Below, in pieces: positions 36,624 through 48,734 of a stretch of 64,000 nucleotides of DNA. Source of the DNA: Ctena decussata (lineage: Eukaryota > Mollusca > Bivalvia > Lucinida > Lucinidae); the NCBI GenBank assembly GCA_963989385.1, contig OZ022500.1:105503842-105567841 (forward strand). Direction: 5' to 3'. The translations under genes and the position numbers were made by a program. Numbering within the stretch: position 1 is the stretch's first letter; the number at the start of each line of letters is the position of its first letter. Below the pieces are notes generated by a model that was given only the letters and a program-made list of their open reading frames with translations, was not told the DNA's origin and made no database searches.

Positions 36624-39193
36624 CTTCTACCAGCAACTCCAGAAAATCATAGACCAAACACCCAAGAAGGACATTCTGGTTGTACAAGGGGATTGGAACG
36701 CTAAAGTTGGAAAGGATGCACAGGAAGACTGGGAAAACGTTTGTGGACCCTACTGCAATGCCGAGACAAATGAGAGAGGTCTCAGACTTCTAGAGTTTGC
36801 AACCTGTAACAGCCTAGTATTGACAAACACCCTTGGCCCTCACAGACCATCACGAAGATGGACATGGCACAGTCCAGATGGGAAACGCCACAATCAGATT
36901 GATTACACCTTTGTGAGGAAGCGCTTCCGATCAGGAGTCAACATCCATAGAACAAGGAGTTTTCCTGGAGCAGATATAGGAAGTGACCATGACCTGGTGA
37001 TGATGACTTTCCGAGTTCGTCTGAAGAAGGCTATATAGCCAACCCAGCCAAGACTCAAGTTTGATCTTGAGAAGCTAAGGGACCCAGATGTGGCATGCAC
37101 TTTTTAGGCAGCAATAGGTGGGAAATTTGCACCACTCATTGGTCTTAGAGATAATGACATGGACATGGATACCAATGATTACCACCTACAACACAGTAGT
37201 GACTGAGGCAGCCAGTGAGATACTTGGAAGGAACGTCGCAGGAAAAAACCCTGGGTCACCAGAGATGTTCTCGACCTCTGTGATGAGAGGAGAAATTTGA
37301 AGAAGAAGAGGTATGAAGCAGGAGGAGCAGAAGAATACAGGGAAGCAAACAAGAGGATTCAGAAGGAAGTGAAGAAAGCGAAGGAGGACTGGATAGCTAG
37401 TCAGTTCGAGGAGATTGAAACTTGCTTGAACAAAAACAACAGCAAGAAAGCATACCAGCTTGTGAAGGATCTAACTTCAGAGAAACAGGGTAGATCCACA
37501 ACTATCCAGGACAAGTCTGGGAAATGCCTTACAGAGGAACAAGAGATTCTCAGCAGATGGACAGAATATTGCTCAGAACTAGACAACCATGAGACTTACG
37601 GTGACAATGCGGTTCTGGACTGCAATCAGCCCCCAGAAGAAGATCAACAACCGATCCTTCGTGAGGAAGTTGAGATTGCAGTAGCAGCACTAAAGAAGGG
37701 GAAATCTGCCGGAGTTGATAATATACCAGCAGAACTTGTTCAAGCTGGCGGGGAGACCATGATTGATGTTTTAACAGATATTTGTAACAGGATCTGGAGA
37801 ACAGGAGAATGGCCTACCCCATGGACTCAGTCGCTGATTATTACGCTCCCTAAAAAGGCAACCTACAGCTCTGCCAGAACTACAGAACCATCAGCCTAAT
37901 CAGTCATTCAAGCAAAGTCATGCTGAAAGTCATCTTGAACAGGCTTAAACCACAAGCCAAGGAGATAATCGCTGAGGAACAGGCTCGGTTCCGAGCAGGA
38001 AGGAGCACCACAGAACAAATTTTCAACCTTAGAATCCTGTGTGAAAGTATCTCCAACATCAGCAGAATCTGTACCATTTCTTCATTGATTTCAAAAAAGC
38101 CTTTGACAGGGTATGGCATGCAGCCTTATGGGCCACCATGCGGAAGTACAATATCAGTGCAAATCTTGTTCGCACCATTGAGCAGCTATACGACAAGGCT
38201 ACAAGTGCAGTCCTGATCAATGGCAGCACAGAAGAATGGTTCAGAACAACAGTTGGAGTAAGACAAGGATGTCTTCTGTCACCCACCCTCTTCAACATTT
38301 TTCTCGAACGGATCATGTCTGATGCTCTGGAAGAACATGAAGGAAATGTTAGCATAGGCGGCAGAAACATTACCAATCTGCGGTTTGCCGATGACATAGA
38401 CGCTCTAGCTGAGGAAGAGCAGGAACTGGAAGCTCTAGTTGAAAGTCTCGACCAAACCTGCACAAGGTATAAGATGGAGATCAGTGCTGAGAAGACCAAA
38501 CTGATGACGAACAGCGCAGACGGCATCCAGAGGGAGATCAAGGTAAAAGGACAGAAGCTGGGTACCGTAAGCAGCTTCAAATACCCTGGAGCAGTTGTCT
38601 CAGATGATTGCTCAAAACAGGAGGTTCTCTCAAGGATTGCGCACGCCACTTCAGCTCTTACTAAGCTGAAACCAATTTGGAGAGATAACAATATATCTCT
38701 TGGATCAAAGGTGAAACTTATGCGCTCCCTTGTCATTTCCATATTTCTGTATGCCTGTGAATCATGGACCTTGACAGCAGAGCTAGAGAAAAGAACGCAG
38801 GCCTTTGAGATGAGATGCTACCGAAGGTTACTGAACATTTCGTACAATGACCATACAACCAATGAGGAGGTTCGCAGGAAGATCCAAGCAGCCATTGGAA
38901 AATATGATGAACTCCTTACGCTGGTCAAGAAACGGAACCTAAGGTGGTTTGGCCACGTCTCAAGGTCTTCTGGTTTAGCAAAGACAATTCTTCAGGGCAC
39001 AGTGAAAGGAAAAAGGAGAAGAGGTAGACAGAAGAAGAGGTGGGAAGACAATACCAAGGAGTGGACAGGAATGGATTTTGCCAGCTCAACTAGGGCAGCT
39101 GAAGACAGGACAAGGTGGAAAGGTATTGTTTTGAAGTCATATGTGGTGCCCCAACGACCTAGTAAGGGTATGGGATAGAATAGAATAGAATAG
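36624..39193 (+). pseudogene. RTE-like non-LTR retrotransposon (LINE), 5'-truncated, frame-disrupted
   Basis: Remnant of a LINE polyprotein. 36624-37035 is the C-terminal part of an apurinic-type endonuclease (GDWNAKVG, HNQIDY, GSDHDLV). An in-frame TAG at 37036 is followed by a second stop and a frame change. 37297-37899 continues with KGKSAGVDNIPAELVQAGG; the frame shifts near 37860-37900 (EEQARFRAGRSTTEQIF) and again near 38060-38090. The reverse transcriptase core then runs to 39178: FIDFKKAFDRVWH, GVRQGCLLSPTLFN, RFADDID (catalytic DD), EKTKLM, and the C-terminal LRWFGHVSR and GKRRRGRQKKRW segment. It ends in a short AATAG repeat tail rather than poly(A), as RTE elements do. The sequence ATCTTCAAACA is duplicated exactly at 36613-36623 and 39194-39204, an 11-bp target-site duplication. 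Clade assignment to RTE is by motif recall only. Confidence 0.93.
39171..39193 (+). repeat. AATAG-type 3' tail of the LINE
   Basis: Three to four tandem ATAGA units directly after the last coding codons, immediately before the right target duplication. Confidence 0.8.
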
Positions 39194-39815
39194 ATCTTCA
39201 AACATTATATTTGGAAACTTCCAATTATAGACTTTATAGCTAATGTGTGCTTAATTATAGATCTTGAATTCCAAGTTTCAACCGAAACTGGAATACCAGT
39301 GTTTCCTGTACTAAAACTGTGACAAACATTTGAAATTTAGATTACAAATTAATACTGGACATCAACCTTGTTTGTTTCTTCTTTAATTAGCTTATAGTTC
39401 AAAGACACGCAAATCCTCATCATTATAATTGGTGGAGAATCCGGGTAAACGACTTTTTAGCTCGTTTAAAGTTCTTGGTACCTCGAGCAACAAGCGAGTA
39501 TTTCCTAAAAGTGAAAAAGGAACCGCGAGTATTCAGCGCTTAAGCAAGTGACAGGCCGTAATCGGGACTCATATGATGATAAAATTGCAAAACAGTCAAT
39601 TTACAAATTAAAGAATTACAAACTGAACTGACAGCAAAGCAGGTAATTGACTCAACATGTAATAAATGTGGGCGTAAAAATTGTGTCCATCCGAAATTTT
39701 AATATTTGCAAAAACTGCCAAAGGCAGGGTAATTACACAAACTATTGTGATTTTAGCTGTGACAGATGTGGCGAAGTGGAATATCACCCACCAAACAGCT
39801 GCATTCGACCTAATG

Positions 39816-40042
39816 CAAGGGCGTAGCTACCTATACGGCAAATACGCAGGTGCGTATTGAAATTTTGTCAAAATTGACAAAATTTCAAAACGCACCTGCA
39901 CATTTGCATGCTGAAATTTTATAAATTAGATAAGATTTCAATACCAATTACCAAAGTGGCTGAAATACTAGCTTTCTCTTCAAGAAGTAGAGAATAAAAC
40001 CTGGTTGTGCGTATTAAGAAATTGCTCCTAGTTACGCCCCTG
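39816..40042 (+). mobile_element. 227-bp MITE (family D), copy 2
   Basis: CAAGGGCGTAGCTACC ... AGTTACGCCCCTG, CTAATG duplicated at 39810-39815 and 40043-40048. Nearly identical to 7262-7488. Confidence 0.85.
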
Positions 40043-40048
40043 CTAATG

Positions 40049-41435
40049 GGTATTCTATGGTTCGTGGAAATCTAGCTGATACTAGATCGAGCCATAGAAA
40101 CAGTAGACCGAATGCTAGGCGGAGACAAGGTCGTCTTCGTTAGTCACAGTTGTCATTCGATCATATAACACAACAGTATACTCAACACAATAAGGTTCAT
40201 TTCCAGTATGTATTTTAGCTTGTTAAGTATACGGTAAAAAAAGAGGAAAAGAAAAACATATAAATAACATTCATTTCCAGTGTTTGAATGATTGTTAAAT
40301 GGTGGCTGTAAACTTTAAAAGGGTAAATTGCTCAAAATTATCGCAGATTCATTACCAGTCATTGAAGTTTTGTAATTATTGCTTAAAGTCCATCAGAATA
40401 TACCGTTTAAACTGTAATAAGGTTCTTTACCAGTATGTATTGTAAATATTTATGGTCAATGCTTTTCCTCAGTTGGGCATGTATATGAATTACTTAAAGC
40501 GTATTTAAAGTAGTAATGATTAAGGACGTGTTTCTCTATGATGACAAAGCTTATGTGGCATGATACCTCTCGTCTTGCAGTTGCGAGTTACTTCCCCTTG
40601 TGCAAGTTATTCTATGTTTGAGTTACTTCCCCTTGTGCGAATTACTTCCATCAGCCAAAAAAATGAAACGCTAAGAGTCACCCTATTAAGCTTTGCCATC
40701 CGAGACACACACACTTTTAATGTAAATGCTGGGCGCAATTTTGAAGTTGAGTGAGTGAGTGAAAAATTAGTATCGTTGTATGTTATTAAGGAGGCGAAAG
40801 TTCTTAAATTCGTTCTGAACCAGCATTTGTTTTTATTATTGCATTTCAAACTTCATGACATGTTATTCTTCATATTGTATCCTTCATTGTGTCAGTTGTA
40901 GCTCTGTCCAAAAATTCAAAGTATCAAAGTGAGAAATGTTTCAACGTTTTTTTTGGCATTTCCGATTTGGGTTTTCATCATGGCAACGGATATATTATTT
41001 TCGGTTCAGCCCTTGCACATGCGCCGAAGAGCGCCGGTCCAATGAATATATAGACTCCCCTCCCGGTCCTGATCCGAATGCCATATGAACGCCGAAGGTA
41101 ATGCCAGCCCCTGTTTCCATAAGCAATTCATGTTCTTTCAAAATGGAGTTAGCCGTGATTTATGAATGGTTACAGCGCAAGATATCACAAGAAATGCTAG
41201 TCATTTCGGACATGTAGCTCCCATGCAGACTCAATTGCTGATGTTGATTTTTTATCGCCCCGGTCCATTCAGAGCTACACTGATGACAAGAGAGCCAGCA
41301 CACACAGTGACAATGTCGTTGGTAGGTTATGTGGTAAAACGGTCGCTCGAGGTTTGAAATGCACATTTGGTTCTGTAAAATTATAAAAACTAATAACTAA
41401 CTTTGGGGACCAAAGTTTAATTGGACCAGGGAGGA
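40049..41435. other. Region upstream of the racemase
   Basis: No exon recognised. GAGTTACTTCCCCTTGTGC is directly repeated at about 40586 and 40621. A promoter should lie here or nearer exon 1, but no TATA or initiator is convincing. Confidence 0.5.
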
Positions 41436-41545
41436 GTTATTATGATGTAAAAATAGCGTTTTATAGATTATCTGTTATTTAGTTTCGCGTAACACTATAA
41501 ATTGCTTGTTGCTTCTTTAGACACGCAAACCCTCATCATTATACC
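41436..41545. repeat. Short (deleted) copy of the repeat at 36056-39430
   Basis: Shares about 60 bp with 36056-36117, almost identical, followed at once by about 35 bp matching 39380-39428. It lies about 150 bp before the racemase start codon. Confidence 0.65.
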
Positions 41546-41692
41546 TATGTTTTTGCAGTGATAGCTTCTCATACTCGTTCTATAGTTAATACATTTTTTC
41601 TAACATTAAGTTTGCGCAATAGACCGTTTTCTTTGACTAGCTAGCTGAAAGAAGCAGCTGTATATGAAATCAATATTACTGAACTAAACAAC

Positions 41693-41816
41693 ATGGCGAC
41701 CAAAAATACAGTTTCAGAATTTGCTTTAGCTCGAAGATTATGCTACCTGAGAGTGAATTTGGATACAATCTTAAACAATACAAGGAAATTAAAAGCAAAA
41801 TGTGCCGCACATACAG
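41693..41816 (+). CDS. Alanine racemase exon 1 (residues 1-41, start codon)
   Basis: Begins at ATG in context AACAACATGG and encodes a short leader followed by the conserved first beta strand and helix (LRVNLDTILNN), matching the usual 'IDLDAL.HN' opening of alanine racemases. Ends in phase 1 at ACAG|gtcagt. The last G joins AG of exon 2 to make Glu42. No other coding exon is needed upstream to complete the fold; a non-coding 5' exon cannot be excluded. Confidence 0.9.
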
Positions 41817-44800
41817 GTCAGTAGCATGCCTTTGTTTTAAATTACACCAAATTCCGGATCAAATGATGTAGACCCATTCAGTCAAACTGTTCCTAAAGAA
41901 GCCGTGCGATCACTTTTTATATTTTGTTCAATTTCGCAGACAACTTGTGATCCCCGGGTTTTGAACACAACGCCTCTTTGTAAAGTGGCCAACCTGAAAT
42001 TTTAGTATAATTTCAGAAATTTCCCAGCAGGCGCATGACGTTGAACTGATGTCAAATTGACGTCGATGCGACGTAATGACGTCGCATCGACGTCATTTCG
42101 ACGTAATGTGCCCACTGGGAATTAGGTTGTATTCATAAACGTGTGAAATCGAAGGAATGGTTCTGTTGAGGAAAAGGGGAGAGAGAGAGAGAGAGAGAGA
42201 GAACATAAATTTAGAACGTTAAGTGGGTCAAGACTCAAGAATGTTAATTGCAATATCCTCTAATTTTGAATTCGCATTTAACGTAAATATTCGAAAGACA
42301 CGCTTTATTCAAACTTGTAGCCCCAAGCCTCAGGAGCAGTCTGATCAGAGACTAGATTGCTTAACAAGAGCGTCTGACTAATGCTATGTTGATATTCGTT
42401 GAAGAACGAATTCATCAATTTAATGTCAGACTTGTGTATTTTAGACAAAGTCAAAGGAATAGCAAAGTGTTTGTGAGTCGGTGAAGCGAAAAACACGATG
42501 GAAAATACACTGTGTACGTGATGCCCAAAGAATAAGGAAAAAAATAAAAACAACGACAACCTCAACAATATGTGACAGTGCCTGAGATTTTGAGCCTTGT
42601 GGAGGAGCGACGTTGACGTCACGAAACGTAAAATGAAAGTGACGTCACGAAATCCGCACGTAAAGTTAATTGGATTGCCGCGCACTGACTAATACATTTC
42701 AAAGCGTCACCTGAAAAGAGTGATTAACCATTTCTATCGGCATCTTTAATTTTCTTCATCTACACTCTTTTAAGAATGTTCGCATAACAGGTCTTTGAAA
42801 AGCGATGTCACAAACCAGAATTATGAACGTTTATCCAGCTACTATGTAAATTGTATCCAATCAGTGAAACGAAAACAAAAATCGGGGTGGTGTGAATTTC
42901 GTTTGCTTTTGCAGTAAACATTAGCGCTATTGCTTTGTGCTTCTCGAAATCTCTTCTAGAAGCACTAATAAATATGAAAATGTTAAAAACAAAATTTCCG
43001 AATTCCGCTCCACAAGGCTCAAAATGCCAGACACTGTCACATATATGTCTTATCAAATCAAATTTATGTCTACGCACGAATACTAGGTTGAGTCGGGTAA
43101 CTTCGGACAGCAGGTAAATTCGGACATACCATTGTAACCAGTGAAAATCCTGATGAGACGGCTCATCATAACCATTGAAAATCCAGATGAGACGGCTCAT
43201 GATGAGCCGTCTCATCAGGATTTTCACTGTTTGCTTAGTCATTTTTGTTTTAATTGCAAACAACTGACATATAAAAGAAACAATGTTACAGTCCGAATTT
43301 ACCTGCTGTCTGAATTTACCCGACTCGACCCTTTGTCAAAGTGTTTGGTACACTTTCGGGAGAAGAATCTCTGCTGTTTTTCACTTTGACTCAAAGAAAG
43401 CACTTCTGTAGGCAAAACTTTCCTGTAGGAGAAGACACCTCTTTGGAAGGGATCTATCGCCTAAGGAAGCAGACAGGAACTCAAGTTGTTTTCCCTTGTA
43501 AAAATGGCGGGATAAAGCAGGAAGGTGTGCTCAGACACTTTAACATGTTTAGTGTAAGGTCAAATCATTGATATACAAGATTAAGTCCACGTCGATCCAT
43601 CGATGCGTTTTATGGCTTTTCAAGAGTATTTCGCTTATATCGAGCCGATCGTTAATAAGCAGAGGTTGGTGAAAACCAGAGTTCCCGGAAAAAAACTACA
43701 TCTGACCCTCCGCAAGCAGAACGTGGCATTCTTACTTGTGCGTCGGGCGAGGCTCGAACCCACAGTGGTGAAATAATGTTTAAATGCCAGCGCTCTTATC
43801 CACTAGGCCATGGAGGCCTGTTCGGTCCATCGACGTTGAGCGTGTTTCTATCAATATTGTTGTTCTGTACGTTGTTCCAATCAGTCTGCGCATTTGCGCA
43901 GGCGGTTTTGGCTTGTGCAGTTAGTATACTCCTATTGAAAGACCAGTTTCTTTCGATGCGGATCAAAAACACATTTCACTTTATATAATCGAATATAAAC
44001 ATATCTATACGTTCAATGTCAGTCATAATGCTTTTCATAATTGAGCCGCGACACGAGAAAACCAACAAAGTGGCTGTGCGCACAGAGCAAACTCAGTTCA
44101 GCCTGGGCATCTGTCCAGTCTGATCAGACTCTTTGCTAAGCGCTCAAAGGGTAGCTAAGGGACTAAGCTACCTTCATGCGGACAGCGAAGACTCGGATCA
44201 GACTGGGCGGATGCCCAGGCTGATCCGAGTCTGCGCTGGGCGCACAACCACATTGTTGGTTTTGTCGTGTCGCGGCTCATTATTATCAGCCTGCTTTTAA
44301 GGTGAATGGTAAAATTTTCTGGGGAAGCCGCTATGCCATATTCCTTTTAACTATCCTTCTCAATGGGGGTAAAGTCTTAAAGGAAAGAATTTGCCCCTCT
44401 CGGAGCAAATATTTTCCTTTAAGATTTGACCCCATTTTGGAAGGGCTAGGTCTTCTAGGGAAGCAAACAGGAAGTCACACAAATTGTTTCCCTTTGTAAA
44501 ACTGGCGAAAAAACATGGAGGTGTACCATACAACTTAAACTTAAAGATTTACTCCCTAACTAATAATAACAAAAATGATTTGATGAAATATTTCATGCAA
44601 TACCTCCGACATGGTCCAACTATACATTTGATTTAGAGTTTTAGATAATAATATTTGATAAAAGTGACTTTAAACAAAAAATAAGATAAATTTTATACAA
44701 TAGCGGACCGCGGTTGAAATCGCATTATTGGACAAAAATAATTTATTCATACGTCACAATCACGTGCACGAATAAGAAAAATACCTCTACATGATCACAT

Positions 44801-47800
44801 GACACACGTGATCAAAATCGATATTCTTACAGGCCGTGAGGAAATAGGTAATTTGCATTTTAATTTGAAGATTATTTTTCATTCGACATTTATCGAATAA
44901 ACATGCATTTTCTCAAAACTTTTACAGTTAATTATGAGACTATTACATATTGTCTAACGAAATTTTGTTAAAATATTTGTTTCTGAAAACATGAAATAAA
45001 CGAGGGAGACAATCTCTAAATAAATCGTTATACTGTATACACTCCTTGCCAGTCCGAGCATGCATGATTGTTTTTGAACTGGACTGGTATTGAGCGTATC
45101 ATTGCTGGTGAGGGAACAGTTTACAGTTTACATATGTACATACATAAGATTATGTGTCTGCTACTCAAAATTTTCAGAGGTAATGTCGGTGCTAAAAGGC
45201 AATGCCTATGGACACGGAGCTGTTCCGGTGGCGAGGCATTTGGAGAAGAATGGCTTCACATACTTTGCTGTGGCCACTAGTCTAGAGGGCGAGGAACTCA
45301 GGCAGGGCGGAGTCAAGGGCTTCATACAAATTTTAGGCAAGTTATTTACTAATAGGCTCAAGTAGTGAAGGTTTCATACACTATGCACAAGCAGTGTAGG
45401 ATAGGGAAATTTCACCTTACTGTACAATGTCAAAGATTTTATTCAAAAACTTTTAAAGTTCGTTTCAAACGACCAAAGGGCTTATACAAATTGTCTGCTC
45501 GGCGTAAGCAGTCAGACTTCGAGCAACACAGGCATGGTCAACGTTGCGTAATGGCCACTTCCTAGTTAATTCAATTTACAAAGAAAGAGCTTATAAATCG
45601 CGAAATTATTGTTATCTTGAATAAGTAGCGAATTTTGCTCCCCCTAATTTTGGTCCGTACTATTTATAAGTGCTCTGGTTGCTTTGGACTTTTGCTTTTA
45701 ATGGCAGGGGTGTGGCTGATGCGCAAAAACTGGACTCATTCTCTGGGACATTTCAAATAATTGTGATGCAGTAGCATATCAAAATCTTGTCGAATTTATA
45801 AAAGAAGAATCAGTAGGTAGATACATGTATGCATGTCCTTATTTGTCATGTTGACAAATTCATACGCGCCTGCGTATTTGCATATACTATTTAGGCATAT
45901 GCGCCCTTGCAAGAGAACCCAGTCTCCGTATCGAATAGGGCACCCAATATATTTTGAAAGTACATTCTATACAACACTTATCTCTCAAATGTAAATAAGA
46001 TTGTTTGCAAGTGACTGATATGTTAAAAAAGAAAGAAAATGAGCCGTGTCGTCGGAGAAGATGTCATGTAGCATGCTTACATAAATTGTAAATGCTCTTC
46101 TTAGCCAGTCCATACGGACTGTCTCATCATCACAGGGTATAATCGATTCCGCTAATTTTCGCTTCCTGCAGAGACTGTACATCATATTTGGCTTCCGCCG
46201 AGACTGTCCGCGAACTCTTGCTTCCTGCCGAGACTTCTGTACATGATAAATGGCTTCCTGCAGAGACTGTCCGCGTGATTCTGCTTCCTGCCGAGGCTCT
46301 CGGCAGGAAGCAGAATCACGCGGACAGTCTCGGCAGGAAGCCATTTTACGAGGACAGTAGTCTCTGCAGGAAGCAAGAGTTCGCGGACAGTCTCGGCGGA
46401 AGCCAAATATGATGTTCAGTCCCTGCAGGAAGCGAAAATTGGCGGAATCGATTATACCCTGTGATCATTGTCTTCCTTACCAGAGTGTGTGGATGCGCAG
46501 GATGGTCTACGTGTTGGCTGTTTGCACCCGTTCGTGCACGCCTAAATGACATTTTTTTGCATCCATTAATAAATGACAAACACATTTGAGCCGCGACACG
46601 AGAAAACCAACAATGTGGTTGTGCGCCCAGTGCAGACTCAGATCAACCTGGGCAACTGCCCAGTTCGACCAGACTCCTCGTAAAGTGCTCAAAGGGTAGC
46701 TAAGGGTTTAAGCTACCTCCATGCGGACAGCGAAGACTCTGATCAGACTGGGCGGATGCCCAGGCTGATCTGAGTCTGCGCTGGGCGCACAACCACATTG
46801 TTGGTTTTCTCGTGTCGCGGCTCATTTCACTGAATCCTCATCATCGCCTCTTATTATTCTCAACGTATTTTGGAAAGTTCTCAAAATGTCTTATTTGAAC
46901 AGGGAATAGCTTTTCTATCGTTTTTCATTCTTTGTCGTTCAATCCTTTATCCTTATGCATATCTTGTTTCACCTAGAGACTTTTATTTGGTCATAAAAAT
47001 AGAATGTTCGGGACGACGGACCCATTAATTCCTTCGCTTATATATTTCTTAAAATCGCTAAAAGCATGTTTCCTTTTCTTTTTCGCATTATATGACACGA
47101 TGTATGCTCTGTCATGTAATGTGATGGTACAGTGAACCATCACAATTGTCACCACTACAGCGCTGTATCATAATAGTGTATGTTTAGCCGCTAGGTGGGC
47201 AAGGACCTACAGTGCTTGCAGCAGGTGCAGATAGGCTTTGGAGACTTTTTTTATTGACAGAAATATTCCCGAAGATCTTTTAATTTCATATCATTCCTTC
47301 TCGTTGATTACAGGTAATGCGGCCCCCGATGAAATTCCAAATTACTATAAGAACTCACTGGTTCCAACGGTCGCCACCATGGAGTTTTTGTCGGCATGGG
47401 TAAAATACTGGACAAGTCATGCTGATGAGGTAATACCGGTATATGCCTAGAGGGCAAACAGTGAATCGCGTTGATTTAACGTCAAGATTATGACGGCGAA
47501 TCAAATGTGATTTAATGTTATTTCAACCATGAGTGCCTTCTGGGATGTAACATCGAAATTAATAAAAGTGATAAAGCGAACATCAAGGACGATACTGCAA
47601 ATGTTAGACAACACTTCATTTTATAAATGCTTAAAGACACTTCCTGGGTGTGCCAAGGTCACCCAAAGTGCTTTAAAATTAACAACATACAATATACCCA
47701 ATAAAGCTACCGTAAACAATTCCAGATATTCGGACCGATAGATCTGAGTGAACAGTGCAGATCCAGATCAAACTTCCTCAGGGAGCAGTTTGATCAGGAC

Positions 47801-48700
47801 CTACACTGTTTGTCATTCCATCTGCATCTTTTGGACTTATGCCTGCACTGAAAACCCCAAACTACTCCATTTTAGGACAGGTACGGTAATTATTTGAGGT
47901 GTCCAAATCTTTAGAATTTTGTGGTGATATGAGGCGCCGTTGTATTATAGACACTAAACTTCTAAATTTTCTAGTTTACTAGTTCGATTGTGATATATCA
48001 CTTGTATTACAAAATTGATGTGGTTTTGTGATTTTCTGAAAGTGTAAAATCAAATACTCATGATAAGCTCGATTTTATGATGGCATAAAAATCATAATAA
48101 TTATTAGTATTATTATTTTTTTTTGTGATATAAATAATTTTGATTTTTGATTCGACAGAATTTATTTAGTGATATCGCAGAATATCGATTTTGTAATTTG
48201 CCTTTCCTTGATGATTTATGATATTGTGGTAACATATAGGTCTAGTAGTAACAAAATAAGTTTTTTTTGTAAGCCACACAAGACGAATCGCTTATGTAAT
48301 AATTCAAGACAAAAACGAATTAGTGATGTGACTAATTCGGCTAGGTGATATTGCTGACTCGATTATGTAATATCACAAAATAAACTGAATTTGTGATATC
48401 ACATATCACAAACTTGAATAAGTGATATATTAAAATCGAAAAAAGTGAGATCACAAATTCATACACATGTTGTTATATCATTTATCCTATTTATATTTTA
48501 TATCACTGATTTTATTTTGGGATATCACAAATTCAAACCTCTTTTGTAATGTCGCAATATCGATTTTGTGGTGTAAAACTGGATTCAGCAATATTTTACA
48601 CAAGGATTATCGATAGCACAAAAAAATACTGATAATGAGTGATGTTACAAATATCGAATTTTGATATCGCACAATTGTTTTGTGTGTGGTTGTGTGTGTG

Positions 48701-48734
<34 letters not shown>

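Larger units (their letters stand above)
36056..39430. repeat. Unclassified repeat interrupted by the LINE
   Basis: 36056-36117 (AATAGCGTTTTATAGATTAT onward) and 39367-39428 (TCTTCTTTA ... GACACGCAAATCC) recur, joined together, at 41436-41543. The long copy is about 0.8 kb after removal of the LINE; the short copy is about 0.11 kb. No coding content is recognised outside the LINE. Confidence 0.6.

Noticed and set aside
45985..46463. Arg/Ser-rich frames of 74-129 codons at 45985-46412 and 62426-62774
   Set aside because: They read through the fold-back element, giving similar peptides from both strands; an artefact of the hairpin repeats.
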